From the NCBI GenBank assembly GCA_943329845.2, contig CALQFM020000012.1, forward strand, positions 1-64,000: 64,000 nt of DNA, given 5' to 3'. The notes beneath the pieces are model-generated. The model saw nothing but the letters and a program-made list of their open reading frames with translations. It was not told the DNA's origin and did no database searches. This document shows positions 1-9,175 of the stretch, in pieces; within the stretch, counting starts at the first letter, position 1, and every line of letters begins with the position of its first letter. The DNA comes from Candidatus Kuenenia stuttgartensis (GTDB lineage: Bacteria > Pseudomonadota > Alphaproteobacteria > SMXS01). Both the position numbers and the translations under genes were made by a program.

Positions 1-159
1 GCAGCCGGCCAGACGCCCGGCGATCCCCATCGCGCGCTCCGCCTGCGCCAGCAACAGCACGCCACCGTCCGATGTCAGCCGCCCGCCATCGAACGCCGCG
101 GTCACTCTCTTGCGGCAAATAGCTGGGAAGCCAAAACCAGCAACGCTATCGTCGACCAT
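1..159 (-). CDS. IS1380-family transposase, N-terminal fragment (cut by window edge)
   Basis: The minus strand from an ATG at 159 reads MVDDSVAGFGFPAICRKRV and continues, without a stop, to the window edge (53 codons). The segment FDGGRLTSDGGVLLLAQAER is the typical start of the IS1380/IS1380-like DDE transposases, which cut and paste their own insertion sequence. Catalytic DDE residues lie outside the window, so activity cannot be judged. The left or right end of the element should lie within roughly the next 200 bases, before the pilin gene; I could not fix its terminal repeat because only one end is visible. Identification rests on remembered family sequence; moderately sure. Confidence 0.72.
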   Translation of the reverse strand, partial: MVDDSVAGFGFPAICRKRVTAAFDGGRLTSDGGVLLLAQAERAMGIAGRLAGC

Positions 160-340
160 GGCGGGCGTGACACTTTCTGTCCGGTGTTCGAGAGTGGTCT
201 AAGCACCTATTCTCTACACCAAATCAGTAGGTTAAGCTACGTTCGCCGACCCGGAATAGCCCGGCTGATGAATAATTCGGGTTAGCTATAGGTCGCGGAG
301 GCGAAACACGCGCCGCCGGCAGGTCGCTTAGAGGTTCAAC

Positions 341-502
341 ATGCGTCAGTCCATCAGGGACTTCGTTACCGACGATTCAGGTGTGACCATCATCGAATAT
401 GGTTTGATCGCCGTGCTCATCGGCGTCTGCTTCATCGCAACCATGAGCACGCTCGGCTCAAACTTGTCCACGATCTTCACGACGGTCAGCAAACAGATCT
501 GA
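341..502 (+). CDS. Flp family type IVb pilin
   Basis: A 53-residue protein too short for many gene callers. It has a short polar leader (MRQSIRDFVTDDSG), then VTIIEYGLIAVLIGVCFIAT, which matches the Flp/Fap pilin signature: a hydrophobic alpha-helix starting with a conserved Glu-Tyr after the prepilin peptidase site (here expected after the Gly at residue 14). Flp pilins are processed by TadV/CpaA and assembled by the Tad machinery into adhesive pili. An AGAGG ribosome-binding site lies seven bases upstream of the ATG. No tad/cpa genes are next to it; an IS1380-type transposase lies just upstream, so this may be an orphan or displaced copy. Confidence 0.88.
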   Translation: MRQSIRDFVTDDSGVTIIEYGLIAVLIGVCFIATMSTLGSNLSTIFTTVSKQI

Positions 503-597
503 CGGGACAGGTTCGCAACGAAGCTTCGGTCCAAGCCTTCGAGCGGTCAAGGCTCTGCCGCTTTGCTTTGATGGCCGCGCCGGCCGGCCCCTGAACG

Positions 598-1089
598 TCA
601 GCGCGTGGGCATCGTATGCCGGGCGGATGACCAGAAACCCTCCAGCTTGAGAAGGGATTCGCGGGTCTGCATCAATTCGGCTTCCATTTGCATGCCTTCG
701 AACAACTGGGTCGAGTGCCATTCGAACAGCTTTTCCAGTCGGCCGCAGATTTCCCGGCCGCGCTCGGAACTCCGCACGTGGAACGAGCGCCGGTCATAGG
801 GTGACCGCGTCTGCACCACATAGCCGTTTTCGACCATCTTCTTGATGTTGTAGGACACGTTCGAGCCCAGGTAATAACCGCGCTCGATCAGCTCGCCCAT
901 CGGCAGTTCGCGGTCGCCGATGTTGAACAGGATCATTGCCTGGGCGGCATTCAGGTCGCGAATTTCGTGCCGGTCGATTTCCGCCTTGATGACATCGAGG
1001 CATCGACGATGCAGGCGTTCGATCAGCCCGATCAGATCAGCATAGGCGTCAGTCACGAAAGCTATCCCCAATTGGCCCCGCAAAGGCAT
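598..1089 (-). CDS. ldtR: MarR-family winged-helix regulator, LdtR-like
   Basis: A 163-residue winged-helix DNA-binding protein. The segment GYYLGSNVSYNIKKMVENGY is the recognition-helix region as I remember it from LdtR of Liberibacter and Sinorhizobium, a MarR protein that controls an L,D-transpeptidase and stress tolerance. Residues 45-65 form the dimer-to-HTH linker (LNAAQAMILFNIGD) and YDRRSFHVR is the wing with its conserved DRR. The ATG at 1089 has no Shine-Dalgarno; a GTG at 1056 (protein starting at TDAYADL) has GGGGA nine bases upstream and may be the true start. No ldtP is adjacent, so regulatory targets are not evident here. The gene name is by resemblance. Confidence 0.8.
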   Translation of the reverse strand: MPLRGQLGIAFVTDAYADLIGLIERLHRRCLDVIKAEIDRHEIRDLNAAQAMILFNIGDRELPMGELIERGYYLGSNVSYNIKKMVENGYVVQTRSPYDRRSFHVRSSERGREICGRLEKLFEWHSTQLFEGMQMEAELMQTRESLLKLEGFWSSARHTMPTR

Positions 1090-1188
1090 AAAGACAATGC
1101 AGTTTTTTGCACGTTCCGAGCAACTCTACAAGAGTCACGATCCGGGCCCCCGGCGCTCCATGCGGCATCGTGCCGGGGCAGGGCGCAA

Positions 1189-2115
1189 TCAGGAGGATAT
1201 CCGCTTGCGCGCATCGCCCGTGAAGGCCTCGACGCGGCTGGTTCCGGCTCTTTTGGCCTGGTAGAGCAGCTTGTCCGCCGAACGCAGGATTTCGCGAAGA
1301 TCCAGGTCGGGCATGATCGCCGAGACGCCGCTGCTGAACGTCAGGCAGATGGTCAGGTTTTCGCGCTCGATGGCCAGCGACCGGCTCAGCGCGGCGATGC
1401 GCTGGAGCGGAATGGCAGCCTCCTGCGCGCTGGTTTCGGGCATCAGGATGGCGAATTCGTCGCCGCCGATGCGGGCGACGACGTCCACCTCCCGCAGCGT
1501 CTGGATCATGGTCTTGACGAACTTCCGCAGCACCTCGTCGCCGACGAGGTGGCCAAAGGTGTCGTTGATGTCCTTGAAGTTGTCGATGTCGATGATCGCC
1601 AGCGCCGCCTCCTTGCCGAAGCGCGCCGTGCGCCGCAGTTCCGCGTGGGCGATGGATTCAAATCGCCGCACGTTGACGGCGCCCGTCAGCGGATCGGTTT
1701 CGGCCAGCCGGCGCAGCTTGTTCTCGGTGCGCTTGAAGTCGGTGATGTCGATCAGGACGCCGAGAACGTCCACCGCCGCGCCGTCACCGCCGGGAAAGGG
1801 CCGGCCCGCCATCTGGACATAGCGGATGCTCCCGTCGGCGCGGACGATGCGCGCGTCCATCTGGAATTCTTCCCGGACCTCGGCCGCGGCGCGCAGGCTT
1901 TCCTCCGCCATGGCGCGGTCATCGGCGTGCAGGAAGGCAAGCGCCTCGCGCCGCGGGACGGTGCCGCCGTCCGGGCGCCGTCCGTGGATGCGGTACACTT
2001 GCTGTGACCAGCTGAAGCTGTCGGATGCCGCGTGGAACTGCCAATAGCCCACCTGACCGGTTTCCTCGATCATCGCGATCAAATCGGAAAGCTTGTCAGG
2101 GCTCAACTCGATCAC
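1189..2115 (-). CDS. PAS-GGDEF diguanylate cyclase
   Basis: 308 residues, GTG start with a GAGAGGA ribosome-binding site. Residues about 10-125 form a PAS fold of the PAS_3 type (GYWQFHAASDSFSWS... and VQMAGRPFPGG). Residues about 140-300 form a GGDEF domain with an intact active-site loop (ARIGGDEFAILMP), so it should make cyclic di-GMP from two GTP. The sequence REVD followed by five residues and GGDEF is an RxxD inhibitory site, so product feedback inhibition is expected. There is no membrane segment, so this is a cytoplasmic sensor with unknown ligand. A c-di-GMP phosphodiesterase is encoded divergently nearby, giving an opposing pair. Confidence 0.93.
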   Translation of the reverse strand: MIELSPDKLSDLIAMIEETGQVGYWQFHAASDSFSWSQQVYRIHGRRPDGGTVPRREALAFLHADDRAMAEESLRAAAEVREEFQMDARIVRADGSIRYVQMAGRPFPGGDGAAVDVLGVLIDITDFKRTENKLRRLAETDPLTGAVNVRRFESIAHAELRRTARFGKEAALAIIDIDNFKDINDTFGHLVGDEVLRKFVKTMIQTLREVDVVARIGGDEFAILMPETSAQEAAIPLQRIAALSRSLAIERENLTICLTFSSGVSAIMPDLDLREILRSADKLLYQAKRAGTSRVEAFTGDARKRISS

Positions 2116-2625
2116 TGCGGTCCTCTCATCGGCGTCGGGCGCCAGAAACCGGCGCCGCTTCTTATAAGTAAGGCGCCACAGGGCGCATCAACAAAGGGTC
2201 GCGACCAGTATCGCGATAGTCATCTAAACGCGTCGGAGCCCCCCAGCTTCTTGGGTCCAGTGTACTATCGATGGAGCGGAAATCGAATATCTTTCCTTCC
2301 GCCGGCGTCCATGCGGCACGGTCGCCGGGACAATCCCGCCAGCGGCAGGCAATCGTACAGTTTTCGTTCGCCCGACAACTCAAGTCGTTTGAGTGAAATC
2401 CGCGCTGCCCGGGGCTTTGCAACGCCGGCAGCAAGTAATACTGAAGATTTGAAATATTCTCTGGACCGCGAGGCAAGTAGCGGTAACGGCAGGCCCCGCC
2501 GATGGGAATTTCATGTTTTGAAATACCGGACGCAGCGGGTACGATGGCCCGTCAGTAACACGCTTGCCGAAATTTCTGACGCAAGTTGGGGCCGGTAGAA
2601 CAATTGGCAAGGGGGGGCCGTCCGA
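2116..2625. other. 510-base intergenic region between cyclase and phosphodiesterase genes
   Basis: Divergent regulatory space between the GGDEF gene (minus) and the EAL gene (plus). The open frames inside it lack plausible ribosome-binding sites and resemble no family I know. The composition is a little more AT-rich near 2380-2470. It must hold both promoters, but I found no convincing -35/-10 pair, riboswitch fold or clear operator by eye. Confidence 0.4.
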
Positions 2626-3855
2626 GTGGGCGATAAAACGCTCGTGGTTATCGATGACGATGATCTTGTAGGCCAACTCGTGGTCGAGGCGGCGCAGCAG
2701 GTCGGTTTTTCCGCGCTCGCGGTCCAGGATTTCGAGGCCCTCAAGGTGCAGGTGGATGCGGCCGAGCCCGACGTGATGGTGCTTGATCTGGTGCTGCCGA
2801 ACGTGGATGGCATCCAGGTGCTTCGGTTTCTCGCGGATCGTGGCTGCAAGGCGAAGATCTGGCTGCTCAGCGGGTTCGACCCCAAGGTGGTGCAGACTGC
2901 CGAACGCCTCGGCGTATCGCTGGGTCTCAATATCGTCGGCGCGCTCAATAAGCCGGTTTCGGTTACCACGCTGAAGGAAGAGCTGCGCAAGCAGCTACGC
3001 GAATCCGGCGACTTCAGCGTCCACGACCTCGAGCAGGCGATTTCAGACGACCACCTCTTCGTGCACTACCAGCCCAAGGTCCGGCTGGCCGGGGAACGCA
3101 CCGCCGAGACGGCCGCCGACATCCTCACCCTGACCGTCGACGACACGCCGTTCGAGGTGGTGGGCTTCGAGGCGCTCGCCCGCTGGCGAAACCCGCACGG
3201 CGCCATGGTGTCGCCGGTCAAGTTCATTCCGGTGGCCGAGCATTCGCGGATGATCGAACCACTGACCCAGTCCGTCTTCCGGCAGGTTATCGAGGCGCTG
3301 GCCCAGTGGAAGGCCCGCGGCGTGCGGCTCAACGTCGCCGTAAACATCTCGCCGTCGACGCTCGCCGATCTGGACCTGCCCGATCGCCTGGCGGAGAAGG
3401 CCTACGCGGTCGGCGTGTCGCCTGACCAGATGATCCTGGAGATCACCGAGAATTCGGCGGTTACCGAAGACCCGCATTTCATGGACGTGCTGAGCCGCTT
3501 CCGGTTGAAGGGTTTTGGCCTCTCGCTGGACGATTTTGGCACCGGCTTCTCGTCGCTGATCCAGATCTACCGTATGCCGTTTACCGAGTTGAAGATCGAT
3601 CGCTCCTTCGTCAGCGAGATGGACCAGAACGAGGAGGCTTTCACCATCGTCCAGTCGATCGTCGACCTAGGGCACAATCTGGGCATGAAGGTCTGCGCCG
3701 AGGGCGTCGAGACCCGCGCGTCGGCCAACACGCTGATGACCCTGGGCTGTGATTATGCGCAGGGCTTCTATTTCAGCCGTCCGGTGGCATTGCCCGACAT
3801 CATGCGTCGGATCGGCAGCGCCTCGGCGCTGGATGCTTCCCGCCGGATATCGTAG
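2626..3855 (+). CDS. Response regulator with EAL domain, c-di-GMP phosphodiesterase
   Basis: 409 residues from a GTG start preceded by a G-rich stretch. Residues 1-120 are a receiver domain with the acidic cluster IDDDD, a phospho-acceptor Asp in VMVLDLVLP, and a conserved Lys in LNKPV. Residues about 135-395 are an EAL domain whose catalytic set looks complete: EALARW, Asn in VAVNIS, LEITEN, DDFGTGFSS, LKIDRSFV, and AEGVE. It should hydrolyse c-di-GMP to pGpG under control of phosphorylation. The neighbouring multi-PAS hybrid kinase, 51 bases downstream and on the same strand, is a candidate phosphodonor; that link is inferred. Confidence 0.93.
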   Translation: MGDKTLVVIDDDDLVGQLVVEAAQQVGFSALAVQDFEALKVQVDAAEPDVMVLDLVLPNVDGIQVLRFLADRGCKAKIWLLSGFDPKVVQTAERLGVSLGLNIVGALNKPVSVTTLKEELRKQLRESGDFSVHDLEQAISDDHLFVHYQPKVRLAGERTAETAADILTLTVDDTPFEVVGFEALARWRNPHGAMVSPVKFIPVAEHSRMIEPLTQSVFRQVIEALAQWKARGVRLNVAVNISPSTLADLDLPDRLAEKAYAVGVSPDQMILEITENSAVTEDPHFMDVLSRFRLKGFGLSLDDFGTGFSSLIQIYRMPFTELKIDRSFVSEMDQNEEAFTIVQSIVDLGHNLGMKVCAEGVETRASANTLMTLGCDYAQGFYFSRPVALPDIMRRIGSASALDASRRIS

Positions 3856-3906
3856 CAGCCGCCCGGGCAATTTGGACATGAACATGGGCGCTTGGGGGCG
3901 GAAACC

Positions 3907-6663
3907 ATGAAACGGCGGGGCCTTTTGGAAAAGGTGCTGCCCCCGGTCGCGGCCTATTGGAACCTGGCCGAGGAGGCATCCAGCCTGCGCCAGCTGAGCC
4001 AGGCGCTGGTCAGCCATACGCCCGCCGCCATCGCCGTCGTCGACCGCGACATGAGGTTCCTCGGGCTCAGCGACCGCTGGCGCCGGGAATACGGCCTGGG
4101 CGATCGCGATGTGATCGGCGAAAGGCTCTACGACGTTATGCCGGACACCGAAACGCTATGGGCGGACGTGCATGTGCGCTGCCTTGCCGGCGAGACCCTT
4201 GAATCCGAAGATGTATTCCTGCGCGCTGACGGCAGGCGCGAGCGCCTGCGCTGGGAAGTCCAGCCGCTGCGCGCCCCGAACGGGGACGTCGTCGGGCTGG
4301 TGATGATCACCGAGATCGTTACCCAGCAGCGCAACATCGAGGAGGAGGCGCGCATCCGCCACGCCGCCATGGACTCGGCGCTCAGCCCGCTTGCCATGTT
4401 CGATCTGCAAGGCGTCGCCACCTATGCCAACGCCGCCTTCGCCGACATGCTCGGCTATGGCGATCCCGAGAACCTGACCGGCCAGCGCACCGAGGCGCTG
4501 TGGGGAAAGCCGGGCGAGGCGGCGCGCATCTGGCAGACGCTGATCGATACGGGACGCTGGATCGGCGTCACCAACGCGGCCCGGCTCGACCGATCCGTGC
4601 GGGTGGTGCAGGTCTCGGCCAGCCTGGTGCGCGCGGCCGACGGCACGCCAATCGGCGCCATCGCGTCCTGCGTCGACATCACCGCCCAGCGCGAGGCCGA
4701 GAAAGCTCTCGGCGAAAGCCAGCGGCGCCTGGTCACGCTGATGGACAACCTGCCCGGCGGGTTCGCGTTCCGCTGCCGGCACGATCCGTTCTGGACCATG
4801 GAGATCATCTCCAAGGGCTGCTTCGAGGTGCTCGGCTATCCGCCCGAGGCGCTGATCGACAACCGGATGGTGGCCTTCGCCACCATGATGCATCCCGAGG
4901 ACGAGAAGCGGGTCCGCCGCGAGATCCTCGAGGCGATCAACCTGGGCCGGCCGTTCCAGGTCAGCTTCCGCGTCATCACCCGCAAGGGCGACGTCAAATG
5001 GCTGATGCAGCAGGGCACGCCGCAGATCACCGGCAAGTCCGAGGTGCAGGCGCTGGAAGGCGTGGTCATCGACATCACCGACCGGGTCGTCGCCACCGAG
5101 GACCTGCACCGCGAGAAGGCCCGCGCCGAGCAGTATCTCGACGTCGCCGCATCGGTCATCCTCGCCATGGACCGGCAGGGCAAGGTCACGAGGTTCAACC
5201 GCAAGGGCACCGAAGTCACCGGTTTCTCCGAGGAGGAGCTGGTCGGCCAGAACTGGTTCGACACGCTGGTCGATCCGGTCGACCGGCAGGAGGCCAAGCG
5301 CGCCTTCGCCGAGATCGTCGCCGGCGACGGCGAGGAGAAGCCCTATTTCGAGAACACCATCCGTGGCCAGAACGGCCAGCGCCGGGTGATCGGCTGGAGC
5401 CTGGCGCGCATCCGCGACCAGAGCGGCTATGTGGTTGGCGTGCTCGGCTCGGGCGAGGACCTGACCGAGCAGCGCGAGATCGAGCGCCAGCTGCTGCAGG
5501 CACAGAAGATGCAGGCGGTCGGCGAACTGACCGGCGGTCTGGCCCACGACTTCAACAACCTGCTGATGGCCGTGCAGGGCAATATCGAGTTCCTGCGCGA
5601 GGTGGTGGCTCACGATCCGGCGGTCGATCGCTATGTGGCGGCCGCGCTCAAGGCGGTCGGACGCGGCGCTGAGCTGACCCAGCGGCTGCTGGCGTTCTCG
5701 CGCAAGCAGTTGCTGCGCCCCGAATCCACCTCCATCAACCGGCTCGTCGCCGACATGACCGAACTGCTCACCCGCACGCTCGGTCCCCACATCCGCATCG
5801 ACAACGACCTGGCGACCGACGTCTGGGACGCGCTGGTCGATCCCGCCCAGCTCGAGAACGCGCTGCTCAACCTGGCGATCAACGCCCGCGACGCCATGAA
5901 GGAAGGCGGCACGCTGTCGATCATGACGTCGAACGAGACGCTGCACGACATCGCCGCCATGCGGCATCCGACGCTGTCCCCCGGCGACTACGTTGTCATT
6001 ACCGTGCGCGACACGGGGACGGGCATGGCGCCCGAGGTGCTCGACCGCGCGTTCGAACCATTCTTCACCACCAAGGATTCCACCCGGGGCAGCGGCCTCG
6101 GCCTGTCCATGGTGTACGGCTTCGTCAAGCAGTCGGGCGGCCATATCGAGATCAAGAGCGAGATCGGGCAGGGCACGTCCGTGCTGCTGCACCTGCCGCG
6201 GGCGATCCATGCGGTGTCGCGTGCGCTGGAGGACGAGGATTCGTCATCCACGGTGATCCAGGGTGACGGCGAAACCATCCTCGTCGTCGAGGATGACGAG
6301 GAGGTGCGCATCGTCATCGTCGGGACGCTGAAAGCGCTGGGCTACGTGGTCCGCCAGGCGCCGAGCGCCGGCGAGGCGCAGACCATGCTGGACGAAGGCC
6401 TGCGCCCGCACCTGCTGCTGACCGACGTGCTGCAGCCCCACGGCAAGGACGGCATCCAGTTCGCCCAGGAAGTGCACGAGGCCTTCCCGCAATGCGCGAT
6501 CCTGCTGATGTCCGGCTATACCGAGGACGCCATGGAGCGGAACAAGAAGCTGGAGAAGCCCTTCGCCCTGCTGCGCAAGCCGTTCGGCAAGGCCGAACTG
6601 TCGCGCCAGCTCCGCATCCAGCTCGACGCGCGGGTCGAGAACATCCACCGCGTCACGGTCTGA
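3907..6663 (+). CDS. Multi-PAS hybrid sensor histidine kinase
   Basis: 918 residues from ATG 3907 (GGGGGCGG upstream); a TTG at 3892 would add five residues. It has about four PAS domains in series (roughly residues 35-155, 160-280, 285-400 and 410-520), then a HisKA helix with the phospho-acceptor His in [11 protein letters not shown]. The HATPase is complete, with [20 protein letters not shown] and [13 protein letters not shown]-terminal receiver carries LVVEDDEEV, the Asp in LLLTDVL and LLRKPF. There is no transmembrane segment, so cytosolic signals are expected. The domain order resembles kinases that pass phosphate internally to a receiver. It probably forms a signalling unit with the upstream REC-EAL gene. 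Signal unknown. Confidence 0.92.
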   Translation: MKRRGLLEKVLPPVAAYWNLAEEASSLRQLSQALVSHTPAAIAVVDRDMRFLGLSDRWRREYGLGDRDVIGERLYDVMPDTETLWADVHVRCLAGETLESEDVFLRADGRRERLRWEVQPLRAPNGDVVGLVMITEIVTQQRNIEEEARIRHAAMDSALSPLAMFDLQGVATYANAAFADMLGYGDPENLTGQRTEALWGKPGEAARIWQTLIDTGRWIGVTNAARLDRSVRVVQVSASLVRAADGTPIGAIASCVDITAQREAEKALGESQRRLVTLMDNLPGGFAFRCRHDPFWTMEIISKGCFEVLGYPPEALIDNRMVAFATMMHPEDEKRVRREILEAINLGRPFQVSFRVITRKGDVKWLMQQGTPQITGKSEVQALEGVVIDITDRVVATEDLHREKARAEQYLDVAASVILAMDRQGKVTRFNRKGTEVTGFSEEELVGQNWFDTLVDPVDRQEAKRAFAEIVAGDGEEKPYFENTIRGQNGQRRVIGWSLARIRDQSGYVVGVLGSGEDLTEQREIERQLLQAQKMQAVGELTGGLAHDFNNLLMAVQGNIEFLREVVAHDPAVDRYVAAALKAVGRGAELTQRLLAFSRKQLLRPESTSINRLVADMTELLTRTLGPHIRIDNDLATDVWDALVDPAQLENALLNLAINARDAMKEGGTLSIMTSNETLHDIAAMRHPTLSPGDYVVITVRDTGTGMAPEVLDRAFEPFFTTKDSTRGSGLGLSMVYGFVKQSGGHIEIKSEIGQGTSVLLHLPRAIHAVSRALEDEDSSSTVIQGDGETILVVEDDEEVRIVIVGTLKALGYVVRQAPSAGEAQTMLDEGLRPHLLLTDVLQPHGKDGIQFAQEVHEAFPQCAILLMSGYTEDAMERNKKLEKPFALLRKPFGKAELSRQLRIQLDARVENIHRVTV

Positions 6664-6670
6664 CGTCCCA

Positions 6671-7912
6671 TCAGTTGCGCTTGATGTCGCGGAACGGCCC
6701 GGTGTCGAAGCGGGCCTCCTTCGGCATGTCGAGCAGCCGCTCGGCTAGGATGTTGCGCTGGATTTCGTCGGTGCCGCCGGCGATCGAGACCGCGGGCACC
6801 GACACCAGGATTTCGGCGATTATCCCGCCATGCGGGCTGTCCGGCCCCGTCAGCATGGCGTCGATGCCGCTGATCGCCGTGTGCACGTCCGACGCCAACC
6901 GGGCAATCTGGCTGGCGGCCAGCTTGCTGATCGAGCCTTCCGCGCCGCGGGTCCTGCGCGCCTTCTGCGCCTCCCGGAAGCGGGCGGCATACCATTGCGC
7001 GGACTGATCGAGGATGAGCAGCCGGGCGATCTCCTGGCGGATTGCCGGATCGTGGATGGCGCCGGTTTCCTTCGCCCGCTCGATCACCAGGTCGACACGG
7101 CCGGCCCGTTGCGGATACCAGCTGTACGGCTCGTTGGCGACGGCGACCTCTTGACGGTATTCGTCGTAGATCCTGCCGGCCCGCCCGCCATCCTCGCGCG
7201 CCTCTCGCGACCGGGCGAAGCCGCTGCGTTCGTGCGCCAGCGTGGTGACGGCGACCGACCAGCCGCCGCCTTCCGAGCCGATCAGGTTTTCGGGCTTCAC
7301 CACCGCATCGGTGAAGAACACCTCGTTGAACGACGCGTGACCGTTCATCTGCTTCAACTGGCGGACCTCGACGCCGGGCTGGTGCATTTCGATGACGAAA
7401 TAGCTCAGGCCCTCGTGCTTGGGCAGGTCCCAGTCGGTCCGTGCCAGCAGCAGACCGTAATTGGCGTGGTGCGCGCTAGTGTTCCACACCTTCTGCCCGT
7501 TGACGATCCACTGGTTGCCGCGGCGCTCGGCGCGGGTGGTCGCGCCCGCCAGGTCCGATCCGCTGCCCGGTTCGCTGAACAGCTGGCACCACGCATCCTC
7601 GCCCGTCAGCACGCCCCGCAGGAACCGTCGCTTCTGGTCGTCATTGCCGTGCTCCAGCAGGGTCGCCGCCGCCAACGCCCGCACCCCGGCCTGCGCCGCG
7701 CCGATGGCGCCGGCCGCGGCAAGCTCTTCCGACACTGCCCGTACGGCCGCGGGGGGCAGGTTCCGGCCGTGGAACGCCTCGGGCCAGTCGGGCGCCGCCC
7801 AGCCGGCATCGACCAGCATGCCGCGCCATTCGACCAGCGAACGGTTCGGATCCCAGGTCGTGGCGAGCCAGGCCCGCACTTCGGCGCGAACGTCATCGAT
7901 CATGTTCGCCAT
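6671..7912 (-). CDS. Acyl-CoA dehydrogenase family protein, large subunit of a likely heteromer
   Basis: 413 residues starting MANMIDDVRAEV, one base after the stop of the partner gene, so the two are translationally coupled. It has the ACAD alpha-beta-alpha fold: FSEPGSGSDLAGATTRA (FAD/substrate loop), VNGQKVWNTSAHHANY, and the C-terminal AGGTDEIQRNILAERLL. At the position where canonical ACADs carry the catalytic Glu (YEGT), this protein has Gly (AGGT). That is usual for one subunit of heterotetrameric dehydrogenases such as the mycobacterial steroid side-chain enzymes. It probably oxidises a bulky acyl-CoA together with the upstream gene product. Substrate is inference. Confidence 0.87.
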   Translation of the reverse strand: MANMIDDVRAEVRAWLATTWDPNRSLVEWRGMLVDAGWAAPDWPEAFHGRNLPPAAVRAVSEELAAAGAIGAAQAGVRALAAATLLEHGNDDQKRRFLRGVLTGEDAWCQLFSEPGSGSDLAGATTRAERRGNQWIVNGQKVWNTSAHHANYGLLLARTDWDLPKHEGLSYFVIEMHQPGVEVRQLKQMNGHASFNEVFFTDAVVKPENLIGSEGGGWSVAVTTLAHERSGFARSREAREDGGRAGRIYDEYRQEVAVANEPYSWYPQRAGRVDLVIERAKETGAIHDPAIRQEIARLLILDQSAQWYAARFREAQKARRTRGAEGSISKLAASQIARLASDVHTAISGIDAMLTGPDSPHGGIIAEILVSVPAVSIAGGTDEIQRNILAERLLDMPKEARFDTGPFRDIKRN

Positions 7913-7913
7913 C

Positions 7914-9020
7914 TCAGACCCCCATCGCCTGCAGCATGCGTTCCCGGTGCTCGCCGGGCGTGCCCAGGAACACTTCCGAACTCTTGGCGCGCTTGAACCA
8001 CAGGTGCGTGTCGTTCTCCCATGTGAAGCCGATCCCGCCATGCAGCTGGATGCATTCCCGGGCGGCGCGCATGTAGACCTCGCTGGCCGCGGCTTTCGCG
8101 AGGCTCGCCGATGCCGTGGCGCTGTCGCCGTCGGCCAGTTGCTGCGCGGCCTGGTACGCGGCGGCTTTGGCCAGTTCGACATCGACCAGCAGATCCGCGA
8201 GGCGGTGCTTGATCGCCTGGAACGAGGCGATCGTCCGGCCGAACTGAACGCGGAGCTTGGTGTACTCGACCGCCGAGTCCAGCATCGCCTGCGCGCCACC
8301 GACGATCTCGTTGGCGAAGGACACGAGGACGGCGTCGAATATCCTGTCCAGAGGCGCCTGTCCCTCGATGCCCAGCAATTGCGCCGGCGCCGCGTCGAAA
8401 TCGATGTCGGCCAGCTTGCGGGTCGGGTCCATGACATTGGCGGCCGACCGGTGGACGCCGTCCGCGCGGGCGTCGACAATGAACAGGGAAACGCCGGCCG
8501 CCGAGCGGGCGGCGACGATGAGCTGGTCCGCGGTCTGGCCATCGACGACGAATCGCTTGCGGCCGTCGAGCTGCCAGCCATCGCCGGCCCGCGTGGCCGC
8601 GACGGTGATGTCGCTCTCGCTCCACAGGCCTGCGCGTTCGCAGATCGCCACGGTCGCGATGGTCGATCCGTCGGCGATGCCCGGCAGCAGCGCGTGCCTC
8701 TGATCCTCGCTCCCGGCCAGCAGGACCGCGTAGCCGGCCATGACCGCGCTCGCCAGGAACGGTGCGCAAAACAGCGTGCGGCCCTGTTCCTCCATGGCGA
8801 TGCCGAGCTCGACAGGTCCGTATCCGGCGCCGCCATAGGCTTCGGGCAGGTGCAGCCCCGCAAGGCCCATTTCGCCGCAGGCCTGGCGCCAGACGTCGGC
8901 GTCGAAGCCTTCGGCGGTCGCCATCAGCCTGCGCACGGCGCGCGGCGGCGACTTGTCCTTCAGGAAACGCGCCAGAATGTCCCTGAACTGCTCCTGTTCC
9001 GCTGAAAAGGCGAATTCCAT
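7914..9020 (-). CDS. Acyl-CoA dehydrogenase family protein, partner subunit
   Basis: 368 residues, first gene of a two-gene minus-strand unit. N-terminal ACAD helix bundle (FSAEQEQFRDILARFLKD), LHLPEAYGGAGYGPVELGI, and YTKLRVQFGRTIASFQAIKH, the RxQFGxxIxxFQ motif that contacts FAD across subunits. The C-terminal ECIQLHGGIGFTWENDTHLW corresponds to the usual Gly-Gly-x-Gly segment before the end helix. It is somewhat short for a complete homotetrameric ACAD, as expected for a heteromer. It is divergent from the HMG-CoA-synthase-like/thiolase pair, with 155 bases between starts; shared regulation is likely. FAD cofactor and an electron-transfer flavoprotein acceptor follow from the family. Confidence 0.87.
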   Translation of the reverse strand: MEFAFSAEQEQFRDILARFLKDKSPPRAVRRLMATAEGFDADVWRQACGEMGLAGLHLPEAYGGAGYGPVELGIAMEEQGRTLFCAPFLASAVMAGYAVLLAGSEDQRHALLPGIADGSTIATVAICERAGLWSESDITVAATRAGDGWQLDGRKRFVVDGQTADQLIVAARSAAGVSLFIVDARADGVHRSAANVMDPTRKLADIDFDAAPAQLLGIEGQAPLDRIFDAVLVSFANEIVGGAQAMLDSAVEYTKLRVQFGRTIASFQAIKHRLADLLVDVELAKAAAYQAAQQLADGDSATASASLAKAAASEVYMRAARECIQLHGGIGFTWENDTHLWFKRAKSSEVFLGTPGEHRERMLQAMGV

Positions 9021-9175
9021 CCCGTATCCCCGTTGCCGATGCGGCCAGGCGCGAGCCTACCCCCTGGCGGAGCGGTTGTTCCAGCCCTTAGCGCTGCCGC
9101 TTTTTGATTTGAAGCACACACATGCGCCGTTAAGCTGCCCGTACCGATCGGAAACAAAATGGGGAGATGGGCTCG

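Noticed and set aside
2162-2676. Minus-strand frames in the 510-base gap before the EAL gene
   Set aside because: No family match, no ribosome-binding site, and poor codon pattern.
4156-6210. 684-codon open frame on the minus strand, opposite the hybrid kinase
   Set aside because: A GC-rich shadow of the kinase gene; composition is His/Arg/Asp-rich without domains, and the plus-strand kinase is complete.
6671-8863. 730-codon minus frame that joins antisense-like sequence to the ACAD
   Set aside because: Only the last 413 codons are the real dehydrogenase. The front part is an out-of-frame read of the partner subunit.
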